A stretch of 10,113 nucleotides of DNA from an uncultured Clostridia bacterium (GTDB lineage: Bacteria; Bacillota; Clostridia; Oscillospirales; Acutalibacteraceae), in NCBI GenBank assembly GCA_944382025.1, contig CALWMQ010000122.1, positions 1 to 10,113 on the forward strand, in the 5' to 3' direction. Each line of letters starts with the position of its first letter. The stretch's first letter is position 1. Positions 1-7,531 of this stretch are shown in pieces. Below the pieces are notes generated by a model. That model was given only the letters and a program-made list of their open reading frames with translations, had not been told where the DNA came from and made no database searches. The translations under genes and the position numbers were made by a program.

Positions 1-1911
1 TGTTTCCCCGGACAGATGGTTGAAAAAGGCGTTTTGCTGTTCAAAAGGCGTTTTTCCCTCCTCCACCATAAACCCCAGGATCTCCCGCGATGCCGCATAT
101 CCCAGCGGCAGGGCATAGCGGTTGCGAAACAGCCGGGTATCTCCATAGGCCACGCCGGTATCGGCCATCCCCGGACGCCGCTCAGCGGCACTCCAGACAT
201 ATTTTACCCCCAGCACTGCGTCCAGCGCCGAAGTTGAACCAAAATACCGAAGATATTGATTGTCCACATAGCAAGTCATCCCCATACTGCCCAGCAGCCG
301 GAACGTATGCTGGTTGGACAGGGAACTATAGTGGCTGACAGCCGGGTACCCGGCGGCCAGTCCGTCGTTGGAATCCCAGGCGGTGGAATTTTCCACCCTG
401 GCGAACGTCTCCCCGGCCGCTGCCGCCTTCCACGCGTCTGTCAGCGCCTGACCGCGGGCTTGATAATCCGTATAGGTGTCCCGTTTCCAGAAGCCCTGCT
501 CCCGATCCAGGCCACGCAGCATTTCTACCCCATTCAGGGATAACTCCCCGCAAAACAGGATGGCTGTCACGATGGCCAGGCAGGCCGGAAAACGGACAGC
601 GGAACGCCGTTTCATCAAGCAGTAGAGGCCCAACAATAGGCCGTACGCCATTAGCCCTATGCAGGAAACCCGCCAGTCCCCGGCAAAATCCGACAGCAGG
701 CCGAAACATACCATCCCTCCAGCCATGGCACCAAAAGAACACCAGAGAACTCCCAGCCGGATCCCCTTCGGATGGGCCAGCGTTCGGGCGGCACATACAA
801 TCAGCAGGAAGATCACCGTAAAACTGTACCGGGCGGGGAACCAGGTAGGCGGCTGAAAGGCGTGCCAAGCCACATCCAAATCCCACGAAATCAACGATGC
901 CGCCATTCCCAGCAGGAGAATTCCCACACATCCCCGTTCCCGCCTGGGGATGTCCCTGTTCAGGAACCACACCGGCAGCAGGCCCAGAGTCAGCAGGCCG
1001 CAGTACAGGTTGGGAGATGACAAATGGGTCACCCCGTCAAACCCGCCGAACGCCAGCTTCCCCGGGATCCGGAGCGGGTCCACCGCCATCCAGAAGGTGA
1101 GGGACAGACCCCGCACCTGGCTATAACTGCCGCCGATGGCGAACAGGGTGGGCAACCAGACAGGTGCGCTGATCCCCGCCGCCAAAAGGGCGGAAAACAG
1201 GAAGCACCCCAGATGTTTCAAAGAGACGATTCTTCCCGGCCTCTCCATCGCCATCCAGGTTAACAGCACCAGGAAAGAAAAAATCCCCACCATATAAGCG
1301 ATATAGAAATTGGCTATAAAAAGCACTGTCAGCGTCCCGGTCAGGGAAAACAGCGCGGTCAGCTTCATGGGACGGGGTGCTGTCCACAGCCGCCGGGAAG
1401 CCAAAATCACAGCCGGAAGCAGGATCACGCCGTCCAGCCACATCAGGTTAAAGCAATAGGCCACACAGTAGCCTGACAGCCCATAAGCGGCGGCAAACAG
1501 CAGGTTCTTCAGCCCGCTGACACCGAACCGGCGGGACAGGTACACCGACATGGAGGCACCGGCGCAAGCGAATTTCAGGGTGGCGATGGTCAGCAGCCCT
1601 TCAGCCAAAGCTTCCCGGGGAAACAGGAGAAGTAGCGGTGTGAAAGGGCTGGACAGATAATAGGCCCATATACCGAAAAAGCTCATTCCCAACCCGGTAT
1701 TCCAGGTATACAGCATACTCCGGCCGTCCTGGAGCATATCATAGAAAGCGGCATGAAATTCCATATACTGGGAAGCCATATCGGTAACCAAAATGGATTT
1801 TTCCCCAAAGGGATACATGCCGAACAGAGCCCAGACCGTTACCCAGAGCGCTCCTGTCAGGCCGAAGGCCGCCAGCCCATAGGCCCCGCACCGCTTCCAG
1901 CTGATTTTCAC
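1..1911 (-). CDS. yfhO: YfhO-family membrane protein (N-terminal part, cut by left edge)
   Basis: An uninterrupted minus-strand frame of 637 codons with no stop before the left edge, so the C-terminus is missing. The GTG start at 1911 has a strong ribosome binding site (AGGGGAGG, 6 bases upstream). The protein begins with a short cytoplasmic stretch and a membrane helix (about residues 10-32), followed by the first extracellular loop with an acidic residue (VTDMASQY, D44). It then shows WNTGLGMSFFGIWAYYLSSP (70-89), many further helices, and FQPPTWFPARYSF (352-364), which closely matches the family pattern FQ-PNWFPYRFSF. Near the cut end it has PFEQQN, also typical. The family has a GT-C-like fold; B. 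subtilis and Listeria members are needed to add sugars to lipoteichoic acid using lipid-linked sugar donors. Family members are commonly about 800-900 residues. Family assignment is firm; the substrate here is unknown, and no partner glycosyltransferase is visible in the window. Confidence 0.93.
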   Translation of the reverse strand, partial: MKISWKRCGAYGLAAFGLTGALWVTVWALFGMYPFGEKSILVTDMASQYMEFHAAFYDMLQDGRSMLYTWNTGLGMSFFGIWAYYLSSPFTPLLLLFPREALAEGLLTIATLKFACAGASMSVYLSRRFGVSGLKNLLFAAAYGLSGYCVAYCFNLMWLDGVILLPAVILASRRLWTAPRPMKLTALFSLTGTLTVLFIANFYIAYMVGIFSFLVLLTWMAMERPGRIVSLKHLGCFLFSALLAAGISAPVWLPTLFAIGGSYSQVRGLSLTFWMAVDPLRIPGKLAFGGFDGVTHLSSPNLYCGLLTLGLLPVWFLNRDIPRRERGCVGILLLGMAASLISWDLDVAWHAFQPPTWFPARYSFTVIFLLIVCAARTLAHPKGIRLGVLWCSFGAMAGGMVCFGLLSDFAGDWRVSCIGLMAYGLLLGLYCLMKRRSAVRFPACLAIVTAILFCGELSLNGVEMLRGLDREQGFWKRDTYTDYQARGQALTDAWKAAAAGETFARVENSTAWDSNDGLAAGYPAVSHYSSLSNQHTFRLLGSMGMTCYVDNQYLRYFGSTSALDAVLGVKYVWSAAERRPGMADTGVAYGDTRLFRNRYALPLGYAASREILGFMVEEGKTPFEQQNAFFNHLSGET

Positions 1912-1942
1912 AGTATCCCTCCCCTGTCCGCTCTTAAAATCC

Positions 1943-1971
1943 AGTATATCAGATCCCGCAAGCCCCGGCAA
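1943..1971 (-). promoter_or_regulatory. sigma-A type promoter for the yfhO-like gene
   Basis: On the minus strand, TTGCCG (1966-1971) and TATACT (1943-1948) are separated by exactly 17 bases. Transcription would start roughly 25 bases before the GTG start codon. Motif matching by eye only. Confidence 0.6.
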
Positions 1972-2001
1972 TCCGCTTCTTTTCGGAAAATGGATTTTCT
2001 T

Positions 2002-2030
2002 TTGAAAATTCCATGAGAATATGGTATAAT
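2002..2030 (+). promoter_or_regulatory. sigma-A type promoter for the SPFH operon
   Basis: TTGAAA (2002-2007) and a perfect TATAAT (2025-2030) with a 17-base spacer, in an AT-rich patch of otherwise GC-rich DNA. It lies about 31 bases from the divergent yfhO-like promoter, so the two could influence each other. Transcription would start near 2037, leaving a leader of about 113 bases. Confidence 0.75.
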
Positions 2031-2036
2031 GCGGCA

Positions 2037-2149
2037 TATAAACCTATACCAACGCAAAACCGCTGAGAGGAGCCTGGGACGGCAGGAATCCGCCGCCCGG
2101 CCAGAATGGAAATTTTTCAGGCGGCCGCCGCCGGAAAGGAGAACCCCCT
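2037..2149 (+). other. GC-rich 5' leader of the SPFH gene
   Basis: Between the predicted transcription start and the SPFH start codon. GCCGCC (2092-2097) can pair with GGCGGC (2120-2125), and 2120-2129 is itself a palindrome (GGCGGCCGCC) directly before the ribosome binding site AAAGGAG (2135-2141). The fold could affect access to that site, but no known riboswitch class is recognised. The regulatory role is a guess. Confidence 0.3.
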
Positions 2150-3286
2150 ATGGGATTGTTTGATTTTATCAAAGGCCAGCTGATTGAGGTCATTGAGGCC
2201 ACGGATTTTTCCTCCGAAATGATGGTATTCCAATACCCGGTGGGAAATAATGAGATCAAGATGGGCGCCCAGCTTACCGTCCGGGAGGGACAGTGCGCTA
2301 TTTTTGTCAACGAAGGAGTTATCGCCGATGTCTACGGTCCTGGACGTTTTACCCTGGACACCCAGAATATGCCGGTGATGACTAAGCTGAAAAGCTGGAA
2401 ATATGGCTTCGACTCCCCCTTTAAGGCGGAGGTATATTTTGTCAGTACCCGCCTGTTCACCGACCAGAAATGGGGCACTCAAAAGCCGATCATGATGCGG
2501 GACAAAGAGTTCGGTATCATCCGCTTGTCCGCTTTCGGCGTGTTCGCCTTCCGGGTGACCAAGCCCGAGGTGTTTATGCGGGAAATCTTCGGCACCCTAT
2601 CCACCTATTCCACCGCGGATATCACCGCCTATCTGCGCCGGATGCTGGTATCCGGATTGGCGGACAGTATCGGGGAATCCGGGGTTGCCGCCATTGACCT
2701 GGTAAACCAGTACGATGAGCTGGGCCAGGCGGCGGTGAAAAAGATGCAGCCCAGTTTTGAACCCCTGGGACTGGAGCTTCAGTCGGTAACCATTGAAAGC
2801 ATTTCCCTGCCGGCCGAGGTGGAAAAGGCCATCGACACCCGGACCTCCATGGGTGTGCTGGGAAATATGGGGCAATACGCCCAATACCAGTCCGCCGAGG
2901 CTATCCGGGACGCCGCCAAAAACGGCGCCGGAGGCATGGCGGGCATGGGAGTTGGGCTGGGAGCCGGCGTCCAGATCGGCCGTACCTTCGCTGACGCTAT
3001 GAGTCAGAATATGGCCGCGCCCGCGGCTCCCGCTCCTTCCTCTTCCCCCGTCTCGGTACCCTGCCAGCACTGCGGCGCCCCCATGCCTCAAAACGCTAAA
3101 TTCTGTCCCCAATGCGGCAAGGCTCCTCAGGTCAAAACGGCAGGCGCCTGCCCTAAATGCGGCGCCCCTGTCACGGGCGGGAAATTCTGCGCCCAGTGCG
3201 GCGCGCCCTTGAGCGCTGCCTGTCCCAATTGCGGGGCTCAGGTTACCGGAAAATTCTGCCCCGAATGCGGCACCCCCAGAGGATAA
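2150..3286 (+). CDS. SPFH-domain protein with three C-terminal zinc ribbons (YdjI-like)
   Basis: 378 residues. The ATG has AAAGGAG 8 bases upstream. Residues about 1-235 form an SPFH (stomatin/prohibitin/flotillin/HflK-C) domain of the type often labelled virion core protein-like. It begins GLFDFIKGQLIEVIE and includes VREGQCAIFVNEG and YGPGRFTLDTQNMP. A glycine/alanine-rich segment (about 258-300) acts as a flexible linker. It is followed by three treble-Cys pairs forming zinc ribbons: C305/C308-C319/C322, C334/C337-C347/C350 and C358/C361-C370/C373. No signal peptide or clear membrane helix is seen, so it is probably a peripheral membrane scaffold. In B. subtilis the SPFH protein YdjI belongs to the pspA (ydjF)-ydjG-ydjH-ydjI operon and is needed to bring PspA to the membrane. 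The next gene here is YdjG-like, which supports that comparison, but no pspA is present. Family is secure; the role by analogy is inference. Confidence 0.9.
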   Translation: MGLFDFIKGQLIEVIEATDFSSEMMVFQYPVGNNEIKMGAQLTVREGQCAIFVNEGVIADVYGPGRFTLDTQNMPVMTKLKSWKYGFDSPFKAEVYFVSTRLFTDQKWGTQKPIMMRDKEFGIIRLSAFGVFAFRVTKPEVFMREIFGTLSTYSTADITAYLRRMLVSGLADSIGESGVAAIDLVNQYDELGQAAVKKMQPSFEPLGLELQSVTIESISLPAEVEKAIDTRTSMGVLGNMGQYAQYQSAEAIRDAAKNGAGGMAGMGVGLGAGVQIGRTFADAMSQNMAAPAAPAPSSSPVSVPCQHCGAPMPQNAKFCPQCGKAPQVKTAGACPKCGAPVTGGKFCAQCGAPLSAACPNCGAQVTGKFCPECGTPRG

Positions 3287-3666
3287 TCTCCCATCACCCG
3301 TATCCATATTCGTCCGTCCCTGCCGCTTCCATGCGGATCGTGGACTGGCTTCCCACGTTGCTGGGGAAACGGGCGTGTCCTGGGCTTAGGACGCCAATCC
3401 ACCCATTGTGGGCTCAAGCGCCCCCTTAGTGACCGGCCGCATTCCTCCCTGCCGGCCAGGATCCGGCCGGTCGTCCCCTCTCTGGAACAGTTCCTCCCCT
3501 GAACCGCCTGCGATGTGTCCCGATGCCCCTACTGGGAAACGGTCAGCTAAAGCGCGCGTTTTTCGGAATAACGCCGTAGCCACAACACAGAATCTCTTTA
3601 TAAAGTTTCTTCCCCTGCGGCCCCGCTTTTGGCCGCCATTCTTTGACGGAAAGGCCTGGTCTCCCT
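3287..3666 (+). other. 380-base hairpin-rich spacer inside the operon, no gene seen
   Basis: No convincing protein is encoded on either strand. The stretch contains several potential hairpins: GGCGT/ACGCC with inner CCT/AGG (3372-3395), a 9-bp perfect stem at 3431-3472, and a 10-base palindrome CTTTATAAAG (3596-3605). None is followed by a T-run, so none looks like an intrinsic terminator. The spacer is far longer than the 28 and 33 bases between the later genes. It may be a structured untranslated region, a small RNA, or simply decayed sequence. I compared it by eye with RNase P, 6S, SRP and tmRNA signatures and found no match. Confidence 0.4.
3431..3472 (+). repeat. Strong inverted repeat in the operon spacer
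   Basis: GACCGGCCG (3431-3439) pairs perfectly with CGGCCGGTC (3464-3472). Inside it, TCCT (3443-3446) can pair with AGGA (3458-3461), and GCCGGCC (3451-3457) could compete with the outer stem. There is no downstream T-tract, so it is more likely an RNA structural or stability element than a terminator. Confidence 0.5.
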
Positions 3667-4770
3667 ATGGAATCCACCGCTGAAGCTAAAATCATCGCCG
3701 CCAACGATTTTCCCTGCCCCGGCTGCGGCAGCCAGATGGAATTTGATCCCGATACCCAAACCCTCCAGTGCATCCACTGCGGCGGCCATGGGGAAATTCC
3801 TACCCGGGTAGCCGAGGCGCCTGAGTATCTCTATAATCCCCAGACCGATTCCTACACCGCCCCTAACTGGGAAAGCGCCGGCCATCACGTGGTGCGCTGC
3901 CAAGGGTGTGGGGCGGAAACAGTCGTTCCTGCTGCGGTAATGACCGCCCAATGCCCTTTCTGCGGCTGTAATTATGTGGTGGACGCCGACGCGGTGGATA
4001 TGGGGATCCTCCCGGAAACCATGATGCCCTTCCGCCTGTCCAAAAAGACTGCCATCGAAAAATTCCGCCAGTGGGTCAAAAAACGGTTCTGGGCTCCCAG
4101 TAAATTCAAAAAATCCTCTTTGAAGCCGGAAGCCATGACCGGTATCTATCTCCCGTTTTGGACCTATGACGCCGATGTGGTAACCCATTATACCGGCCAG
4201 GGCGGCCGTGACCGGCGTGAAACCCGTACACGGCGGGTCAATGGCAAAACCGAGACCTATACCGTAACGGTTACCGACTGGTATCCCATTTCCGGCAACG
4301 ACCAGCTGGCCTTCGATGACGCGGCCGTCTGCGCTACCAAGCAGGTGAACCTCTCCCTGCTGCAAAAGCTGGGAGCTTTCAGTATGAAGACTCTAGCCTG
4401 GTACAACCCTGCCTTCCTGGCGGGCTTCCAGGCCAAACGGTACGACGTAGGGGTCGGCGAAGGCTTCGCCTCCGTCCGGTCCGATATGGAGGACAGTATG
4501 GAAAGCCATATTCGTTCCTCCTTGGGCTATGATCACTACCGGTACATGCAGTACCAGCATCAATTTTACAATGTGAAATTCAAGCACATCTTGCTGCCGG
4601 TGTGGATGTCCTCTTACAAATATAAGGAAAAAATATACCAGTTCATGATCAATGGGGAAACCGGCAAAGTGGCGGGCAAGTCCCCGGTCAGCCCCTTGAA
4701 GGTGCTGGGTGCGGTGCTTCTGTGCGCCGCCGTAGTGGCCGCCGTGTTCCTGCTGGCCAGTTATCTGTAA
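3667..4770 (+). CDS. Two-zinc-ribbon protein with C-terminal membrane helix (YdjG-like)
   Basis: 367 residues from the ATG at 3667, preceded by GGAAAGG about 12 bases upstream. An in-frame TTG at 3643 has no ribosome binding site, so the ATG is preferred. The first zinc ribbon uses C17/C20 and C35/C38 (CPGC and CIHC), the second C78/C81 and C96/C99. A mixed alpha/beta region follows, with YLPFWTYDAD (161-170), a variable charged insert (about 178-200), and the family-typical HILLPVWMSSYKYKEKIYQF (307-326) plus MINGETGKVAG (328-337). One hydrophobic helix (about 345-365) ends the chain, anchoring it with the bulk in the cytoplasm. Databases often call such proteins TFIIB-type zinc ribbon proteins, sometimes wrongly PriA. 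B. subtilis YdjG is similar in architecture and acts with SPFH YdjI and PspA at the membrane. It is followed by the ABC-F gene after 28 bases. The exact biochemical role is unknown. Confidence 0.85.
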   Translation: MESTAEAKIIAANDFPCPGCGSQMEFDPDTQTLQCIHCGGHGEIPTRVAEAPEYLYNPQTDSYTAPNWESAGHHVVRCQGCGAETVVPAAVMTAQCPFCGCNYVVDADAVDMGILPETMMPFRLSKKTAIEKFRQWVKKRFWAPSKFKKSSLKPEAMTGIYLPFWTYDADVVTHYTGQGGRDRRETRTRRVNGKTETYTVTVTDWYPISGNDQLAFDDAAVCATKQVNLSLLQKLGAFSMKTLAWYNPAFLAGFQAKRYDVGVGEGFASVRSDMEDSMESHIRSSLGYDHYRYMQYQHQFYNVKFKHILLPVWMSSYKYKEKIYQFMINGETGKVAGKSPVSPLKVLGAVLLCAAVVAAVFLLASYL

Positions 4771-4798
4771 ATTGAAGTAAAAAAGGATTTCGAATACC

Positions 4799-6730
4799 AT
4801 GAGTCTGTTAGCCGCTCATCAATTGAGCAAATATTTTGGGGAACGCTGCCTGTTTGACGGCCTTACCTTTGACGTGGACGACCGGGACCGGATCGGCCTG
4901 GTAGGAGCCAACGGTACCGGTAAAACCACCCTGTTCCGGATCCTGACCGGCGAGGAAACTACCGATGGCGGAACATTGGTCTTTTCCCAAAAGACCCGGC
5001 TTGGCTACTTGGAACAGCACGCCTGTTCCACCCCCGGCCGCACCCTGTGGGATGAGGTGGAAAGCGTATTCGCCCCGGTTATGGAGATGGAACGTACCCT
5101 CCGGGACATCAACAACCGTCTTGCCGGGCCGGAAAACGGAGACCTGGCCCTGATTGAGCAGCAGCATCTCCTCCAGGAACGGTTTGAGGCCGCGGGAGGG
5201 TTATATTACAAAGGTCGGGTACGTTCCACCCTCCTGGGGTTAGGCTTCGACGAGGCGGCCTTTCATCAGCCCGTATCCTCCCTGAGCGGCGGACAGCGTT
5301 CCAAAGCCGCTATGGGACGGCTTCTGCTGTCGGATTCCAACCTCCTTTTGCTGGACGAGCCTACCAACCATCTGGACATCCCCTCAGTAGAGTGGCTGGA
5401 GGAATTCCTCCGTTCCTATCCCGGCGCCTTCCTGGTCATCTCCCATGACCGGTATTTTCTGGACCGGGTCACCAACCGTACAATGGAACTGGAGCACCAG
5501 CGGCTGTATTGTACCGCCGGAAATTATTCTCTTCACAAGCAGAACCGGGAAAGGGATCGGGAGATCGCGGAAAAACATTTCAAAACCGCCAGCCGGGAAA
5601 TCAAAAAGCTGGAGGAGAATATCGCTCTGCTGAAACAGTGGAACCGGGAGAAGTCCATCCGGGCCGCCGAAAGCAGGGAAAAGCGCCTGGAAAAAATGAA
5701 AGAGCGTCTGGAAACCCCGGAAGAGGAGTCGGATACCATCCGATTTGATTTTACCGCCTCCGCTACCAGCGGCAACGAGGTGATCCTGGCCGAGGACCTG
5801 GCCATGGGCTTTGAAAACCGTCCTCTGTTCCGGGGGGTGGACTTCCTCGTCCGCCGGGGGGAAAGGGTCTTCCTCCTGGGACCTAACGGCTGTGGAAAAA
5901 CCACCCTCCTGCGGATTTTATGCGGGCAGCTGAAACCCCAGAAAGGCTACGTCCAGCTGGGAGCTAAGGTGTCGGTCGGGTACTATGACCAGACCCAGGC
6001 GGGTCTGGATATGGATAAAACTGCCATTGACCAAATCTGGGACGCCTACCCTGACCTGACTCAAACCCAGCTGCGCAACGCTCTGGCCGCCTTTCTCTTT
6101 CGTGGGGACGATGTGTTCAAACCGGTCTCCCTCCTCAGCGGCGGGGAACGGGCCCGCCTCCTGCTGCTGAAGCTGATGCTGGCCCGGGATAATCTGCTGC
6201 TGTTGGACGAGCCTACCAACCACCTGGACATCGCCTCCCGGGAAGCCTTGGAGGATGCCCTCTCCGGTTATGACGGCACCATCTTCATTGTTTCCCATGA
6301 CCGGTATTTCATCAACCGGATGGCGGACCGGATCCTGCGCTTGTCCAACGACGGGTGCGGGAGTTATCCGGGCAAGTATGACGACTATCTGGAAAAGCTC
6401 TCCCAGCAAACTCCGCTTCCCGCCCAGCCGGAGGGTAAAAAGCCTAAGGAAAATACTTATAAGCTCCGCAAAGAGCAGGAATCCGCCCGGCGGAAGCTGA
6501 AAACCCGTATTCAAAGGACGGAGGAGGAGATCGCTCAGGCCGAAGCGGCTATCACCGCCCTCAATGGGCAGCTGGAAACCCAGGAGGTAGCGGCAGACTA
6601 TGGACGGGTTCTGGAAATCACCGCCCAGCTGGAGGAGGAAAACCATAGGCTGGACACGCTTATGGAGCAATGGGAACAGGCTCAGCTGGAAGCGGAACAA
6701 ATGGATTCGGCAGACCCACTATCAACCTGA
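4799..6730 (+). CDS. ABC-F family ATPase, YdiF-like
   Basis: 643 residues with two ABC ATPase modules and no membrane domain, the ABC-F design. Module 1 has Walker A GANGTGKT (36-43), signature LSGGQ (162-166), Walker B with LLLLDEPTNHLD (182-193, E187) and switch His216. Module 2 has GPNGCGKT (361-368), LSGGE (446-450), LLLLDEPTNHLD (466-477, E471) and His500. Both catalytic sites look intact. The charged, helical linker lies around 245-310. A C-terminal coiled coil (about 553-635) resembles the ABC-F C-terminal domain. Length and sequence pattern resemble B. subtilis YdiF closely. ABC-F proteins bind the ribosomal E site and relieve stalled or slowed translation; some members give antibiotic resistance, but nothing here points to a resistance subtype. 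A moderate ribosome binding site (AAAAGGA, 11 bases upstream) and short gaps on both sides suggest cotranscription. Housekeeping translation role is the best call. Confidence 0.93.
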   Translation: MSLLAAHQLSKYFGERCLFDGLTFDVDDRDRIGLVGANGTGKTTLFRILTGEETTDGGTLVFSQKTRLGYLEQHACSTPGRTLWDEVESVFAPVMEMERTLRDINNRLAGPENGDLALIEQQHLLQERFEAAGGLYYKGRVRSTLLGLGFDEAAFHQPVSSLSGGQRSKAAMGRLLLSDSNLLLLDEPTNHLDIPSVEWLEEFLRSYPGAFLVISHDRYFLDRVTNRTMELEHQRLYCTAGNYSLHKQNRERDREIAEKHFKTASREIKKLEENIALLKQWNREKSIRAAESREKRLEKMKERLETPEEESDTIRFDFTASATSGNEVILAEDLAMGFENRPLFRGVDFLVRRGERVFLLGPNGCGKTTLLRILCGQLKPQKGYVQLGAKVSVGYYDQTQAGLDMDKTAIDQIWDAYPDLTQTQLRNALAAFLFRGDDVFKPVSLLSGGERARLLLLKLMLARDNLLLLDEPTNHLDIASREALEDALSGYDGTIFIVSHDRYFINRMADRILRLSNDGCGSYPGKYDDYLEKLSQQTPLPAQPEGKKPKENTYKLRKEQESARRKLKTRIQRTEEEIAQAEAAITALNGQLETQEVAADYGRVLEITAQLEEENHRLDTLMEQWEQAQLEAEQMDSADPLST

Positions 6731-6749
6731 CGCGGCACAGCTGCGCGAC

Positions 6750-6756
6750 AAGGAGG
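6750..6756 (+). promoter_or_regulatory. Ribosome binding site that fixes a TTG start
   Basis: AAGGAGG, 7 bases before the TTG at 6764. No ATG or GTG lies at a suitable distance, so this full-strength site decides the start of the seven-helix protein. Confidence 0.8.
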
Positions 6757-6763
6757 CAGACCA

Positions 6764-7372
6764 TTGATCCAAACCATACTGCAATCCTTCCCCGCCCCTA
6801 CCTCAGCGGTCCTCACCGGTATTTTGGCGGTTTTTTTCCTGCTGGAATGCCTGCTGGGCTACAAACTCATGCGGCTGTGGATCGCTTTGGCGGGATTCCT
6901 CATCGGTTTCGCCCTGGGCGCCGGAATCAGCGGTACCCTTATCCCCACCGGGGATTACGCCGTTCTGCTGGTACTCCTCATCGGCTGCGTAACCGGCCTG
7001 ATCACCGCTTTGGCAGCCAATAAGCTCTATAGGGGCGGCGTTTTCATCATGGTGCTGTGGAGCGTATTCCTTGCCATTTCCGGTGCCTTTGCCGGCAACC
7101 TGAAATGGGTCGGTATCCTGCTGGGAATCGGATTCGGCATTTTGGCCGCTATGCTGGCCCTGCGTTTCATGCGCCCCTGGATTATCTTATCCACCGCTGT
7201 ATCGGGAGGATTTTGTGCCTCACAATTATTTCTCAGCCTCTTTAAAGTGGATCAGCTCCCCGCTATGCTTGGCTTAGGGCTGCTGTTTACCATCCTCGGC
7301 CTGGTTATCCAAGCCAGAACCACCTCGGTAAAAAAATATCATCCCACCGGCAAATCCGGTAGAACCAACTAA
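6764..7372 (+). CDS. Seven-helix membrane protein, DUF4203/TMEM198-like
   Basis: 202 residues from a TTG start. It is very hydrophobic, with seven likely membrane helices at about 15-32, 36-57, 65-83, 90-109, 114-133, 138-157 and 166-183, ending in a short basic tail (RTTSVKKYHPTGKSGR). Glycine-rich helices with repeats of the kind LLGYKLMRLWIALAGFLIG (31-49) recall the DUF4203 (TM7SF3/TMEM198-like) family, where a similar glycine-rich unit recurs. It has no signal peptide, no enzyme motif and no transporter signature that I recognise. It follows the ABC-F gene after 33 bases and is probably the last gene of the operon. It could be a membrane partner of the SPFH/zinc-ribbon pair, but that is only positional. 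The real protein is clear; the family call is moderate and function unknown. Confidence 0.75.
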   Translation: MIQTILQSFPAPTSAVLTGILAVFFLLECLLGYKLMRLWIALAGFLIGFALGAGISGTLIPTGDYAVLLVLLIGCVTGLITALAANKLYRGGVFIMVLWSVFLAISGAFAGNLKWVGILLGIGFGILAAMLALRFMRPWIILSTAVSGGFCASQLFLSLFKVDQLPAMLGLGLLFTILGLVIQARTTSVKKYHPTGKSGRTN

Positions 7373-7397
7373 ACACATATCTCATTAGAAAATCAAA

Positions 7398-7414
7398 ACC
7401 AGCAGTGAACTGGT
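7398..7414 (+). repeat. Small hairpin after the last plus-strand gene
   Basis: ACCAG (7398-7402) and CTGGT (7410-7414) with a 7-base loop, 25 bases after the stop codon. No T-run follows, so it is not a standard terminator. It may belong to an older mobile-element end. Confidence 0.3.
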
Positions 7415-7498
7415 GGTATGCGCAGGCTCTGGAAGGGCAAAATACGGACGTACTCTCTAAATGGACAAAGAGGGTTGAAACCGCGTTACAATTTCGGG

Positions 7499-7516
7499 CA
7501 GCCGCTGAAGCGGCTG
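7499..7516. repeat. Right-end hairpin of the IS200-like relic; possible plus-strand terminator
   Basis: CAGCCGC / GCGGCTG with a TGAA loop. Read on the plus strand it is followed by TTCTTTTTTA (7517-7526), so it may also end transcription of the SPFH operon about 130 bases after its last gene. Confidence 0.7.
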
Positions 7517-7531
7517 TTCTTTTTTATCTGT

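Noticed and set aside
326..970. A 214-codon minus-strand open frame
   Set aside because: It is an out-of-frame shadow of the yfhO-like gene, whose own frame is open and carries the family motifs.
2058..2080. GCTGAGAGGA in the SPFH leader, recalling the TPP riboswitch
   Set aside because: Only this short match is present; the other conserved TPP segments (the GAACCTGAT and GGATAATGCC parts) are missing and the downstream gene is unrelated to thiamine.
2597..3307. A 236-codon minus-strand open frame
   Set aside because: It is antisense to the SPFH gene and consists of low-complexity Gly/Arg/Ala sequence expected from GC-rich coding DNA read backwards.
3643..3666. Upstream TTG start for the YdjG-like protein
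   Set aside because: There is no ribosome binding site before 3643, and the added eight residues lie over the GGAAAGG that serves the ATG at 3667.
4799..6730. ABC-F gene as an antibiotic resistance determinant
   Set aside because: Its length, C-terminal coiled coil and motif pattern fit the housekeeping YdiF-like group; no resistance-type long interdomain linker or leader-peptide attenuator is seen.
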